46,963 bases of DNA from an uncultured Collinsella sp. (GCA_900768435.1 CAAGCW010000025.1:1-46963), one strand, 5' to 3'; numbered from the stretch's first letter, positions 30,915-40,576 are shown. Notes: a model not told the origin generated them from the letters alone. Translations and numbers: made by a program.

Positions 30915-32639
30915 GTGGACGAGGAAGCAAGCATCATCCTGGGGGATGCCATCGCCTTTTGCCAGCGCGACGGCCAAGATGCACGCCTCATCAACATGCT
31001 GGGGCAATCGCGCGCCATAAGCCTGACCGAAGATACGCTCACGATCGAGGCCCCCTCGCGCTTTGCCATCGCGCAGCTCAAAAAGCATCAGCCGACCATT
31101 GAGGCCTATCTGGAAGAAATCGCCTTTGCACCGATTGCGCTCGACATCGTGGCACCGCAAGGCGCCGCGACGGAATCCGCTGCCGCGACGGCGCCCGGCG
31201 CTGCTCCCGCTGCTTCCCCGGCGGCGCCGGCCTCCGCAGGCGACGTGCCGACAATCGAGCACCAGCACAGCGATGTTTCCCGTGAAACCATGGCACCGTT
31301 GCCGACCGCCGCTGCGACGTCAACGAACGTACCCGTCACGCACATGCCCATCGCTCACGACGCAGCGGCGGGCGCGGATTCGGGCATTGCAATCAAGAAC
31401 ACGCTCTCGGCCGATGATTTTCGTCGCATGATGAACCAGATGAAGGGCGGAGCGCCGACTAAGTCCACGCAAGCTGCGACCCCCGCTTCACCCATGCCAG
31501 CACCGACCGTACCGGCCGAGCAGAATACGGATGGAGCCCCGCTCGCCGCGAACTCAAAATTTACCTTTGAGAACTTTGTCTACGGCCCCGAGAACAGCCA
31601 TGCCTATCGCTCGGCACTCAAGTTTGCCGCCCTCGCGGACGAGCGCGGCACGTGCACATCACTGTTCATCTACGGCAAATCGGGCCTGGGCAAGACGCAC
31701 CTGCTGCTTGCCATCAAAAACGAGCTCGCCGAGAAGTCGCCCGAGATCAAGGTCAAGTATGCCAACTCCCAGGCATATCTGGACGACCTGATGACCGAGT
31801 TCGACCGCCAAAAGAAGAGCAACGCCCCTATCATGCAGGCATACCACGGCGTGGACGTGCTCATCATCGATGACATCCAAAACATCATCGGCAAGCGCGC
31901 GAGCGTGGACTATTTTTTCCAGCTCATGGACGAGTTCATCCGCAACAACAAGAAGGTCGTCATCGCGGCAGACCGCGCCCCCAAGGACCTGAGCATGGAC
32001 GAGCGTCTGACCAGCCGCTTCAACGCCGGCATGCTCTGCCTGGTCGCAGAGCCCAGCTACGAGATGAAATACAAGATCTTGCAGCGCTATTACGAGAACA
32101 CCATCGTCGCCGCTCCCGAGGCAGGCGACGACTCGCTGCTGGCGGCCTATGGGGGCGACAGCGGGCACCTAACCGACGAGCACTTTAAACACATGGCCGA
32201 GGTCTCGGGCACAAACATCCGCGAACTCGAGAGCTTTTGCGAGCGCTGCGCCGGCGAGGCGGGCGACCGCGAGCGCGAGGGCGGGGAGCTCACCTTTGAC
32301 GATATCGACGCCATCGCCAGCCAGTACTTCGACACATCGGCCAAAAAGATCAACGTCCAGACGGTTCAGTCCGTCATCGAAGAGCAGTACGGCGTGACAC
32401 ACGAGGAGCTCATCGGCCCGCGTCGCAACGCCAATATCGCCAAAGCACGCCATATCGCTATCTACCTGGCCATCGAGATGTGCGAGATGACGACCACGGC
32501 GGTGGGCGCCGAATTTGGCAACCGCAACCACTCGACCGTCAGTACGAGCTACAAAAAGGTCCAGAAGATGATCCAGGAAGACCGCACCGTCACCGAAGAC
32601 CTCAAGTCGCTGCGCGATAAAATTACACTGCGCTCGTAG
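30915..32639 (+). CDS. dnaA: Chromosomal replication initiator protein DnaA
   Basis: The protein has 574 residues. Domain I (1-83) is followed by a long Ala/Pro-rich domain II linker (about 84-210). The AAA+ domain III begins near 212 (FTFENFVYGPENSHA), with Walker A GKSGLGKTHLL (about 254-264) and Walker B VLIIDDIQNI. Domain IV carries the DnaA-box-reading helix region (NANIAKARHIAIYLAIEM...GAEFGNRNHSTVSTSYKKV). It is longer than the usual 450 residues because of the linker. It binds origin boxes with ATP and opens the DNA. The GTG start has GGGAGA before it. A parS-like 16-mer lies in the linker coding sequence at 31274-31289. Confidence 0.97.
   Translation: MDEEASIILGDAIAFCQRDGQDARLINMLGQSRAISLTEDTLTIEAPSRFAIAQLKKHQPTIEAYLEEIAFAPIALDIVAPQGAATESAAATAPGAAPAASPAAPASAGDVPTIEHQHSDVSRETMAPLPTAAATSTNVPVTHMPIAHDAAAGADSGIAIKNTLSADDFRRMMNQMKGGAPTKSTQAATPASPMPAPTVPAEQNTDGAPLAANSKFTFENFVYGPENSHAYRSALKFAALADERGTCTSLFIYGKSGLGKTHLLLAIKNELAEKSPEIKVKYANSQAYLDDLMTEFDRQKKSNAPIMQAYHGVDVLIIDDIQNIIGKRASVDYFFQLMDEFIRNNKKVVIAADRAPKDLSMDERLTSRFNAGMLCLVAEPSYEMKYKILQRYYENTIVAAPEAGDDSLLAAYGGDSGHLTDEHFKHMAEVSGTNIRELESFCERCAGEAGDREREGGELTFDDIDAIASQYFDTSAKKINVQTVQSVIEEQYGVTHEELIGPRRNANIAKARHIAIYLAIEMCEMTTTAVGAEFGNRNHSTVSTSYKKVQKMIQEDRTVTEDLKSLRDKITLRS
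31274..31289. promoter_or_regulatory. parS-like site inside dnaA
   Basis: TGTTTCCCGTGAAACC matches the parS consensus at 14 of 16 positions, with the central CGTG kept. It sits in the poorly constrained linker-coding part of dnaA, where sequence drift would be tolerated. Confidence 0.55.
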
Positions 32640-32877
32640 GGAAATAGAGACACCTGTTGAAAACTTGTCGAAACCACGGGCATAAGGTGTCTAAAACCCA
32701 ACCCGCGGTGATGAAAAGTTTTGCGCAGGTTTTGAACGTGGAAAACCACCCCTGTTGCACACAGGTTGCTGTCGATTCTCTTTCTGGGTCTGACCTGCGT
32801 CTTTGGGAGTAATCAACAGTTTCGTCAGTGCTATTACTATTATTAAGATATTTATATCTATAGAAAGGTATTAAAAG
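32640..32877. other. oriC: Candidate origin region part 2 (dnaA to dnaN)
   Basis: This gap contains TGTTGAAAA (32655-32663), which is TTTTCAACA on the other strand. It is part of the 19-base motif shared with 29465-29483. Other near-copies include TTTTGAACG and GTGGAAAAC. An AT-rich stretch at about 32829-32870 (CTATTACTATTATTAAGATA and following, with AGATAT-TT-ATATCT) could be the unwinding element. It ends at the dnaN ribosome-binding site (AAAGG). Confidence 0.6.
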
Positions 32878-33981
32878 ATGAAGTTCACCGTCAGCCAGAG
32901 CTCGCTTACACAAGCCATCGGCGTCGTTATGAAGGGTGTCGCTTCGGCATCCACCCTTCCCATCCTGTCGGGCGTGCTCGTTAAGGCCCAAGACGGCATC
33001 TTGGAATTCCAGACCTCTAACTACACTATCTCGATCCGTCATCGCATCGCGGCGCATGTCGAAGAAGAGGGCGAGATGGTTATCCCCTGTAAGATGCTCT
33101 CCAATATCACCAAGACCCTTCCCGATGCCCCGGTCACCTTTGAGCTGTCCGAGCGCCAGGTGCTGATTGGTTGCGAGAAGAGCTCTTTTAGGCTGAACAC
33201 GCTCGATGCCAATGACTTCCCCGAGTTTCCGGCCTATGCCATCGAGAGTGCCGTGGAGCTGCCGACCGATGTCTTGTCCGAAATGGTCGGCCGCGTGTGG
33301 CGCGTCACCTCGACCGACAAGGCCCGCCCCATCCTGGGCGGCGTGCACATGAAGGTCGAGAACAACACCGTACGCCTGGTAGCGACCGATTCCTTCCGCT
33401 TGGCCGTGTGCGATACGCAGGTCGAGACCTCGACCCTCGAGGGCTCCTTTGAGCTCAACGTTCCGGCTGACGCCTTTAACGACGCGCTGAACATCATGGC
33501 CAGCCAAGCGACCATCATGATCGGGGCTACCGACACCCAGGTCGTCTTCGAGGCCGGCAACACCACCTACGTGTCGCGTCGCATCGAGGGTGTGTACCCC
33601 AACTACAAGCAGCTCATCCCCGATTCGTGCGTGACGAGCGTCAAGATCGACGTCGCCGCCTTTAACGCCGCCCTCAAGCGCGTGGCCGTTATCGCGAGCG
33701 CCAACCCCGCCGTCAAGTTCGAGATCGATGTCGAGAACGGGCAGATGGGCCTGTCCTCCATTTCCAATGACCAGGACCTTGCGCAGGAGACGATCGATGT
33801 CGAGGCCGAGGGCGAGTCGGGTACCATCGCCTTCAACTACCACTACATCTTCGGCTGCCTCAATGCCCTGTCCAAGGAGAAGGAGATCACGCTGGAGCTC
33901 AAGAGCTACTCGCAGGCGGGCATCTTTAAGTCCTACGACAAGATCAACTACCTGTACCTGGTCATGCCGGTCCGCATCTAG
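32878..33981 (+). CDS. dnaN: DNA polymerase III beta subunit (sliding clamp)
   Basis: The 367-residue protein has the usual three-domain clamp length and starts MKFTVSQSSLTQAIGVVMKG. It has the typical STLPILSGVLVKA near the N-terminus and the ligand-pocket tail YLYLVMPVRI at the C-terminus. The dimeric ring encircles DNA and tethers polymerase. It follows dnaA as in most bacteria. recF starts ten bases after its stop. Confidence 0.97.
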   Translation: MKFTVSQSSLTQAIGVVMKGVASASTLPILSGVLVKAQDGILEFQTSNYTISIRHRIAAHVEEEGEMVIPCKMLSNITKTLPDAPVTFELSERQVLIGCEKSSFRLNTLDANDFPEFPAYAIESAVELPTDVLSEMVGRVWRVTSTDKARPILGGVHMKVENNTVRLVATDSFRLAVCDTQVETSTLEGSFELNVPADAFNDALNIMASQATIMIGATDTQVVFEAGNTTYVSRRIEGVYPNYKQLIPDSCVTSVKIDVAAFNAALKRVAVIASANPAVKFEIDVENGQMGLSSISNDQDLAQETIDVEAEGESGTIAFNYHYIFGCLNALSKEKEITLELKSYSQAGIFKSYDKINYLYLVMPVRI

Positions 33982-33990
33982 CGCTGCGCC

Positions 33991-35097
33991 ATGACCATGT
34001 TCGCCCGCGATCTTTCCGTCGCGCACTACCGCAGCTTCGATAGCTATCGCCTTGCCCTGGACGAGGGCGTGACGATACTTGCGGGACCCAACGCGGCGGG
34101 AAAGACCAATCTCATAGAGGCGCTGCAGCTGCTGACGAGCGGCGCCTCGTTTAGGCATCCGACCGCAGCCGAGCTCGTCCATGACGGCGTGGGCTCGTGC
34201 AAGATCGAGCTGAGGCTCGAGGGCGACGGCCGCGTGCTTGATATGGGATTGAGCGCGGAGGACGGTAAGCGCTCGTTTAGCCGCAACGGCAAGAGATGCT
34301 CTGCCGCCGGTGTGCGCGGGGTTCTTCCGAGCGTGCTGTTTTGCCCCGACCATCTGGACATGGTTAAGCGTGGCGCCAGTGTGCGCCGCGCCGCCCTCGA
34401 TGACTTTGGCATGCAACTGAGCGCACGCTATGCCGATCTTGCGAGCACCTATGGGCGCTGCGTGACCCAGCGTAACGCCTTGCTCAAGGAGACCTGGTGC
34501 TGCCGCGAGATGCTCGGCGCGTGGAACGATTCGATTGCCCGCGCGGGCTCGGCCCTGCTCGTGCACCGGTTGGCTCTGCTCGACCGGCTGGCGGGCCATG
34601 TGCACACTGCCTACGGGCAAGTAGCGTCAGGTGAGGCCGCCAACGTGACCTATGCGTCCACGCTGGGGGCTTTGCCCCAGGTCGAGGATCGCGAAGAGCT
34701 GAAGGGTTGGGCATACGAGCGCATGCTGGCCGCCCTTGACGAGCATGCCGACGAGGAAATTCGCCGCGGCGTGACGTTGGTGGGACCGCATCGCGACGAG
34801 ATTGAGTTTACCGTGGCGGGTCGCTCCGCCCGTTCATTTGCCAGCCAAGGACAGCAGCGCACGCTGGTGCTGTCCTGGAAGGTGGCCGAGGTTGCCGTGG
34901 CTCGCGATGTCCTGGGCACCGCCCCACTGCTGCTTTTGGACGACGTGATGAGCGAGCTCGACGGCGAGCGTCGCGGCGCTTTCCTGCGGCTGATTGGCGA
35001 TGATATCCAGACGGTCATAACTACGACCAACCTGGGGTACTTTACCGATGACCTGCTTGATCGAGCCAAGGTGGTGAGCATGGGTGAGACGTGCTAA
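33991..35097 (+). CDS. recF: DNA replication and repair protein RecF
   Basis: The 368-residue SMC-like ATPase has Walker A GPNAAGKTNLIEAL near residue 32, signature SFASQGQQRTLVLSWKVAE, and Walker B LLLLDDVMSELDGERR. It loads RecA at gaps with RecO and RecR. There is no clear Shine-Dalgarno before ATG 33991; translation may depend on dnaN, ten bases upstream. It overlaps the next gene by 14 bases. Confidence 0.95.
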   Translation: MTMFARDLSVAHYRSFDSYRLALDEGVTILAGPNAAGKTNLIEALQLLTSGASFRHPTAAELVHDGVGSCKIELRLEGDGRVLDMGLSAEDGKRSFSRNGKRCSAAGVRGVLPSVLFCPDHLDMVKRGASVRRAALDDFGMQLSARYADLASTYGRCVTQRNALLKETWCCREMLGAWNDSIARAGSALLVHRLALLDRLAGHVHTAYGQVASGEAANVTYASTLGALPQVEDREELKGWAYERMLAALDEHADEEIRRGVTLVGPHRDEIEFTVAGRSARSFASQGQQRTLVLSWKVAEVAVARDVLGTAPLLLLDDVMSELDGERRGAFLRLIGDDIQTVITTTNLGYFTDDLLDRAKVVSMGETC

Positions 35098-35647
35098 TTA
35101 CGAGCGCGAGAGCGAGACAGTCGCCTTCAGCGGGTTTTTGAACGCAGAGCGCCAGCGCATCCTGGCGGCTGCAACGCCTAAGCGCCGTGCGCAGATGGAG
35201 GCCGCCGAGGAGTCGCGCACGGTCTATCGCGCATGGAACGCGGTGTGCTCGGGCACGCGCGAGGGGCGGCATGTGACGGGACTGCGCTACCTGCCCGAGT
35301 CCAATGAGCTGCTGGTGTATCTCGACTCGCCCTCGTGGACGCAGGAAATGACGTTGTTGCGCGAGATCATCCGCGCGCGCATGGAGCGCGCCGGTGCGCA
35401 TGTGGACGGCCTGGTGTTCAAAACCACCGCGCCCGGTCACACGCCGCCTGCCGCCAAGGAGCGCCTGCGCCCGGCGACGACCGAGCGCCCGCCGGCCCCG
35501 CACGCCGACCTAAGTGAGGCCGAGTGCACCGAGATCGAGCGCCAGGTGGCGCCCATCGAAGACCAAAAACTGCGCGAGGCCCTCGAGAATGCCATGAGAG
35601 CCAGTGCCGAGTGGGCCAAGGGCGTGCAAAGCAAAAAAGAGCCTTAA
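35084..35647 (+). CDS. DUF721 / DciA-like protein
   Basis: The protein has 187 residues. The DUF721 core (about 15-110) contains WNAVCSGTREGRHVTGLRYLPESNELLVYLDSPSWTQEMTLL, where the final strand-helix of the family is recognisable. A Pro/Ala/Glu-rich tail follows. In many bacteria the family (DciA) loads the replicative helicase; in actinobacteria it sits exactly here between recF and gyrB. It starts with GTG inside recF (14-base overlap), a sign of coupled translation. Function by family is likely, but not shown here. Confidence 0.85.
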   Translation: MRRANYERESETVAFSGFLNAERQRILAAATPKRRAQMEAAEESRTVYRAWNAVCSGTREGRHVTGLRYLPESNELLVYLDSPSWTQEMTLLREIIRARMERAGAHVDGLVFKTTAPGHTPPAAKERLRPATTERPPAPHADLSEAECTEIERQVAPIEDQKLREALENAMRASAEWAKGVQSKKEP

Positions 35648-35673
35648 ATCGCATCTGGTGGCCTTGTAGAGCC

Positions 35674-35703
35674 AAATACCCTCGGTCCCGAGGGTATTTT
35701 TTT
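35674..35703 (+). terminator. Terminator between DUF721 and gyrB
   Basis: A nine-base-pair stem ATACCCTCG/CGAGGGTAT with a four-base loop is followed by seven T, which end at 35703. It separates the dnaN-recF-DUF721 unit from gyrB. Confidence 0.9.
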
Positions 35704-35752
35704 ACGATAAACTAGTAAGGCTGTACACATTTTCTTGACTGAAGGAGGACGT

Positions 35753-37783
35753 GTGGCAAACGAAAACGATTACGATGGCGGCGAGATTAAGATTCTCGAA
35801 GGTCTCGAGGCCGTTCGTAAGCGCCCGGGCATGTATATCGGCTCGACGAGCGCCAGCGGTCTGCATCACCTGGTGTGGGAGATCGTTGACAACTCCGTCG
35901 ACGAGGCCATGGCCGGTTTCTGCACCGAGATCCAGGTGACGGTCCACGCCGACAACTCCATCACGGTCGTCGACAACGGGCGCGGCATCCCCGTCGACGA
36001 GCACCCTGTTAAAAAGATCCCGACGCTCGAGGTCGTTATGACGATCTTGCACGCCGGCGGTAAGTTCGATAACTCGGCCTATAAGGTCTCGGGCGGCCTG
36101 CACGGCGTGGGCATCTCCGTCGTCAACGCACTGTCCAAGCGCGTGGTCGTTCAGGTTCGTCGCGATGGCAACACCTACGAGATGGAGTTCTCGCGCGGCA
36201 AGACCGTCAAGAAGATGGAGGTCGTGGGCACCTCGGATTCGACGGGCACCACCGTCACCTTCTGGCCCGACGACGAGATCTTCGAGACCTGCATCTACGA
36301 TTTCGATACGCTGCACAACCGTCTGCAGGAGACGGCGTTCCTCAATAAGAACCTCAAGATCGTGCTGACCGACGAGCGCGAGGCGACTCCCCACGTGGAG
36401 GAGTTTTGCTACGAGGGCGGCATCATCGACTTCGTCAAGTTCCTCAACGAGGGCAAGGACGTCCCCGAGGCCTTTAAGGAGCCCATCTACATCGAGGGCA
36501 AATCGGACCCGGACGCTCCCGTGGCCAAGATGGGCGAGGTCGAGGTTTCCCTGCAGTGGAATAGCGGCTACGGCGAGAACGTCATGTCGTTTGCCAACGA
36601 CATCTACACTCCCGAGGGCGGCATGCACCTTGAGGGCTTCCGCACCGCGCTCACCCGCGTGATCAACGACTACGCGCGCAAACAGAACCTGCTCAAGGAA
36701 AAAGACGCCAACCTGACCGGCGACGATGTGCGCGAGGGCCTTTCGGCCGTTATCTCGGTCAAGCTGCCCGATCCGCAGTTTGAGGGCCAGACCAAGGCCA
36801 AGCTCGGTAGCTCCTATATGCGCGCGCTCACGCTCAAGATCGTGACCGACGGCCTCGCCGATTACTTGGAGGAGCATCCCAGGCCCGCCCGCGAGATCGT
36901 CAAGAAGGCGCAACAGGCCTGCAAGGCGCGCAACGCCGCCCGCAAGGCGCGCGAGGCGACCCGCCGCAAGAGCCTGCTCGAGACGGCGTCCCTGCCCGGT
37001 AAGCTCGCTGACTGCTCGGTGCGCGATGCCGAGCTGACCGAGCTCTTTATCGTAGAGGGCGACTCGGCAGGCGGCTCGGCCAAGGACGGCCGTCGCCGAG
37101 ACATCCAGGCGATTCTGCCCCTGCGCGGCAAGATTCTGAACGTCGAACGCGTTGGTGACCATCGCGCGTTCTCGAGTGACACCATCCAGTCGCTGATTAC
37201 CGCGATCGGCTGCGGCGTCACGACGAGTGCCGGCGACGGCGGCGACTTCGATATCACCAAGGCGCGCTACCACAAGATCATCATCATGACCGATGCAGAC
37301 GTCGACGGTGCGCATATCCGCATCCTGCTGCTGACGTTCTTCTACAAGTACATGCGTCCGCTGATCGATGCCGGCTACGTCTATGTTGCCTGCCCGCCCA
37401 TCTTTGGCATTAAGGTGCGCAACAAGATCCACTACGTGTATCCCAACGGCCGCCAGCCCGAAGACGAGATCCTGCGCGACACCATCCAGAGTCTGGGCCT
37501 GAACCCCGACGACAACGACGAGGACGGCAAGGCCAAGGACGGCAAGATCACCAAGAAGCGCAAGGGCTATACCGTCCAGCGCTACAAGGGTCTGGGCGAG
37601 ATGGATCCCAAGCAGCTTGCCTCGACGACGATGGACCCCAAGACCCGCATCCTGCAGCGCGTGTCGATCGAGGATGCCGTGGTGGCAGACCGCGCCGTGC
37701 GCGAGCTGATGGGTTCCGAGGTCGGCTATCGCCGCGAGTACATCGAGAAGCATGCACATGATGCACGCTTCCTTGACGCTTAA
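35753..37783 (+). CDS. gyrB: DNA gyrase subunit B
   Basis: The protein has 676 residues. It has a GHKL ATPase domain (LEAVRKRPGMYIGSTSASGL, DNGRGIPVD, SGGLHGVGISVVNALS), the TOPRIM block (EGDSAGGSAKDGRRRD with MTDADVDGAHIR) and the C-terminal YKGLGEMDPKQL motif. With GyrA it introduces negative supercoils using ATP. The GTG at 35753 follows GGAGG by four bases; an in-frame TTG six codons earlier is rejected because the ribosome-binding site lies within it. The gene is 11 bases from gyrA, with which it forms an operon. Confidence 0.97.
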   Translation: MANENDYDGGEIKILEGLEAVRKRPGMYIGSTSASGLHHLVWEIVDNSVDEAMAGFCTEIQVTVHADNSITVVDNGRGIPVDEHPVKKIPTLEVVMTILHAGGKFDNSAYKVSGGLHGVGISVVNALSKRVVVQVRRDGNTYEMEFSRGKTVKKMEVVGTSDSTGTTVTFWPDDEIFETCIYDFDTLHNRLQETAFLNKNLKIVLTDEREATPHVEEFCYEGGIIDFVKFLNEGKDVPEAFKEPIYIEGKSDPDAPVAKMGEVEVSLQWNSGYGENVMSFANDIYTPEGGMHLEGFRTALTRVINDYARKQNLLKEKDANLTGDDVREGLSAVISVKLPDPQFEGQTKAKLGSSYMRALTLKIVTDGLADYLEEHPRPAREIVKKAQQACKARNAARKAREATRRKSLLETASLPGKLADCSVRDAELTELFIVEGDSAGGSAKDGRRRDIQAILPLRGKILNVERVGDHRAFSSDTIQSLITAIGCGVTTSAGDGGDFDITKARYHKIIIMTDADVDGAHIRILLLTFFYKYMRPLIDAGYVYVACPPIFGIKVRNKIHYVYPNGRQPEDEILRDTIQSLGLNPDDNDEDGKAKDGKITKKRKGYTVQRYKGLGEMDPKQLASTTMDPKTRILQRVSIEDAVVADRAVRELMGSEVGYRREYIEKHAHDARFLDA

Positions 37784-37794
37784 GAGGAGGTAAC

Positions 37795-40536
37795 GTGGCA
37801 GACGATATCAACAATAACGAGGGTATGGGCGAGGCCGGCGATGCCGGCATGCCCGACGATCTGAAGCGCCTGCTTGCCCGTGCTGAGCAGGGCGAGGACG
37901 GCGATCCTGACGCCTATAACCCCGATGCCGATGATGACGAGGAAGAGGACGACGACGGTGAGCTCGAGGAGAGCTTTGGCGAAGTCGATCGTGGCGCCTC
38001 GGCCGGCGAGGATATCAACGGCGGCCAGCTCCAGATTTCGGAGTTTGGCCGCGAGATGAAGCAGTCGTTTATCGAGTATTCGATGTCGGTCATCACGGCG
38101 CGCGCCCTGCCGGACGTGCGCGACGGCTTAAAGCCGGTGCACCGCCGCATCCTGTACGCGATGAACGAGAGCGGCATCTACCCCAACCGCCCACACAAGA
38201 AGTCGGCCTGGACGGTCGGCGAAGTTATCGGCAAGTACCATCCGCACGGTGACTCCGCGGTCTACGAGGCCATGGTCCGCCTGGCGCAGTGGTTCTCCAT
38301 GCGCACGCCGCTCATCGACGGTCACGGCAACTTCGGTAACATCGACGGCGACGGCGCGGCGGCCATGCGTTACACCGAGAGCCGCCTGGCAAAGCCCGCC
38401 ATGGAGCTGCTGCGTGACCTGCAGAAGGATACCGTCGACTGGCAGCCCAACTACGACGAATCACTCGCCGAGCCCGTGGCACTGCCTGCGCGCTTCCCCA
38501 ACCTGCTGGTCAACGGCAGCCAGGGCATCGCCGTCGGCATGGCCACCAATATCGCCCCGCACAACCTCACCGAGGCGATCGAGGCCACCTGCTACCTGAT
38601 CGACAACCCCGACGCCACCGTCGACGAGCTCATGCAGATCATGCCCGGTCCGGACTTCCCCACCGGCGCCATCATCATGGGCAGCGCCGGCATTAAGCAG
38701 AGCTACGAGACCGGCCGCGGCTCCATTACCGTGCGTGCCAAGGCCCACGTGGAGTCCACCAAGACCGGCCGCAGCCGCTTGGTCTTTACCGAGATTCCCT
38801 ACATGGTCAACAAGGGCACCCTGCAGGAGAAGATCGCCCAGCTCGTCAACGACAAGCGCATCGAGGGCATCTCGGATATGCGCGATGAGTCCAACCAGAA
38901 GGGCATCCGTCTGGTCATCGAGCTCAAGAAGGGCGTCATTCCGCAGGTCGTGCTCAACAACCTGTATAAGTACACCTCGCTGCAGACGACCTTTGGCGCC
39001 AACAACCTGGCGCTCGTCAACGGCGTTCCCAAATGCCTGAGCCTGCGCGAGATGCTGCAGCACTACATCGACCACCAGGTCGACGTCGTCACCCGCCGCA
39101 CCCGCTTCGACCTTAAGAAGGCCCAGGCCCGCGCGCATATCCTCGAGGGCTACCTGATGGCTCTCGACCATATTGACGAGGTCATCAGCATTATCCGCTC
39201 CTCGCAGACCGACTCCGAGGCCAGCAGCCGCCTGATCGAGCGCTTTGGCTTTACGCCCGAGCAGACCACGGCCATCCTCGAGATGAAGCTGCGCCGCCTG
39301 ACCGGCCTGGAGCGCGACAAGATTCAGGAAGAGCTGGACGGCCTGCGCCGCGCCATCGCCTACTACGAGGACCTGCTGGCGCACGAGGAGAAGATTCTGG
39401 GCGTCATTAAGGAAGAGATGCGCGAGATCTCCAAGAAGTTCGGCGATAAGCGCCGCACCGAGATCAGCCATGTCGAGAAGGACCTGGACGTCGAGGACCT
39501 CATTGCCGACGAGGACATGGTCGTGACCATCACCCACACCGGCTATGTCAAGCGCATCCCGGTGGCCGCCTACCGCGCCCAGAAGCGCGGCGGCAAGGGC
39601 GTCTCGGGCGTCAACCTCAAAGAGGACGACGTCATCGACGAGATGTTCATCGCGTCCACGCACGAGTACGTGCTGTTCTTCTCGAGCAAGGGCAAGGTCT
39701 ATCGCCTGAAGGTGCACGAGCTGCCGGTGGGTACGCGCCAGGCGCGCGGTACCGCGATCGTCAACCTGCTGCCCTTCGAGGAGGGCGAGAAGATCGCGAG
39801 CGTCATCAGCTGCCGCGAGTTCCCTGCCGACGAGTATCTGATGTTTGCCACCAAGAGCGGCATGGTCAAGAAGACCGTGATGAGCGCATATGACCGCAGC
39901 CGTCGCGACGGCCTGATCGCTATCAACCTGCGTGACGACGACGCGCTGCTGAACGTGCGCCGCGTGCGCGAGGGCGACAAGATTATCCTGGCCACCACCG
40001 CGGGCAAGGCGATCATGTTCTCCGAGGAGCAGGTGCGCGCCACCGGCCGCGATACCAGCGGCGTTCGCGGTATCGGTATGAAGGACGGCGTGAGCGTTCT
40101 GGGCATGGAAGTCACTAACGGCAACGGCGATCTGTTCGTCATCACCGAGCGCGGCTACGGCAAGCGCACGCCGGTCGCGGACTACCCGGAGCAGAATCGC
40201 GGCGGCCAGGGCGTCTACACCATCCAAATGACCGAGCGTAAGGGTAACCTCGCGGCCATGAAGACGGTGGGCCCGCAGCACGAGCTGTTCATCGTGACGG
40301 AGGGCGCGACGGTCATTCGCGTCAAGACCGACGAGATCAGCCAGACCGGCCGCGCCACCCAGGGCGTCAAGATGATGACCGTCGACGACAACGACCGCAT
40401 CTGCGCCGTAGCCCGCATGACGGCCGCCAAGGAGAAGCCCGAAGGCGAAGACGCCGAGGCCGCAGCCGACACCGAAGAGGCCCCAGTCGACCTAGGCGAC
40501 GGCAACGACATGCCAGAAGATCTCCTCGACGAGTAA
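37795..40536 (+). CDS. gyrA: DNA gyrase subunit A with acidic N-terminal extension
   Basis: The protein has 913 residues. Residues 1-85 are an unusual, strongly acidic extension (DADDDEEEDDDGELEE near 44-59) before the normal start of GyrA at about ISEFGREMKQSFIEYSMSVI. The winged-helix quinolone region reads HPHGDSAVYEAM; Ser154 corresponds to E. coli Ser83 and Glu158 to Asp87. The catalytic Tyr193 is in AAMRYTESRL. The C-terminal beta-pinwheel ends with a second acidic tail, and the GyrA-box-like RGGKGV and RGGQGV are present. Cuts and religates DNA with GyrB. The start is GTG with GAGG. The extension appears in frame and has gene-like codon use, so I treat it as real. Confidence 0.96.
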   Translation: MADDINNNEGMGEAGDAGMPDDLKRLLARAEQGEDGDPDAYNPDADDDEEEDDDGELEESFGEVDRGASAGEDINGGQLQISEFGREMKQSFIEYSMSVITARALPDVRDGLKPVHRRILYAMNESGIYPNRPHKKSAWTVGEVIGKYHPHGDSAVYEAMVRLAQWFSMRTPLIDGHGNFGNIDGDGAAAMRYTESRLAKPAMELLRDLQKDTVDWQPNYDESLAEPVALPARFPNLLVNGSQGIAVGMATNIAPHNLTEAIEATCYLIDNPDATVDELMQIMPGPDFPTGAIIMGSAGIKQSYETGRGSITVRAKAHVESTKTGRSRLVFTEIPYMVNKGTLQEKIAQLVNDKRIEGISDMRDESNQKGIRLVIELKKGVIPQVVLNNLYKYTSLQTTFGANNLALVNGVPKCLSLREMLQHYIDHQVDVVTRRTRFDLKKAQARAHILEGYLMALDHIDEVISIIRSSQTDSEASSRLIERFGFTPEQTTAILEMKLRRLTGLERDKIQEELDGLRRAIAYYEDLLAHEEKILGVIKEEMREISKKFGDKRRTEISHVEKDLDVEDLIADEDMVVTITHTGYVKRIPVAAYRAQKRGGKGVSGVNLKEDDVIDEMFIASTHEYVLFFSSKGKVYRLKVHELPVGTRQARGTAIVNLLPFEEGEKIASVISCREFPADEYLMFATKSGMVKKTVMSAYDRSRRDGLIAINLRDDDALLNVRRVREGDKIILATTAGKAIMFSEEQVRATGRDTSGVRGIGMKDGVSVLGMEVTNGNGDLFVITERGYGKRTPVADYPEQNRGGQGVYTIQMTERKGNLAAMKTVGPQHELFIVTEGATVIRVKTDEISQTGRATQGVKMMTVDDNDRICAVARMTAAKEKPEGEDAEAAADTEEAPVDLGDGNDMPEDLLDE

Positions 40537-40576
40537 GAGACCCTAGCTGGTAAAAAATATCAGACCCCATATATCG

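Noticed and set aside
35702..37759. Antisense open frame of 685 codons opposite gyrB
   Set aside because: gyrB is certain on the other strand, and the antisense product has no domain or ribosome-binding site.
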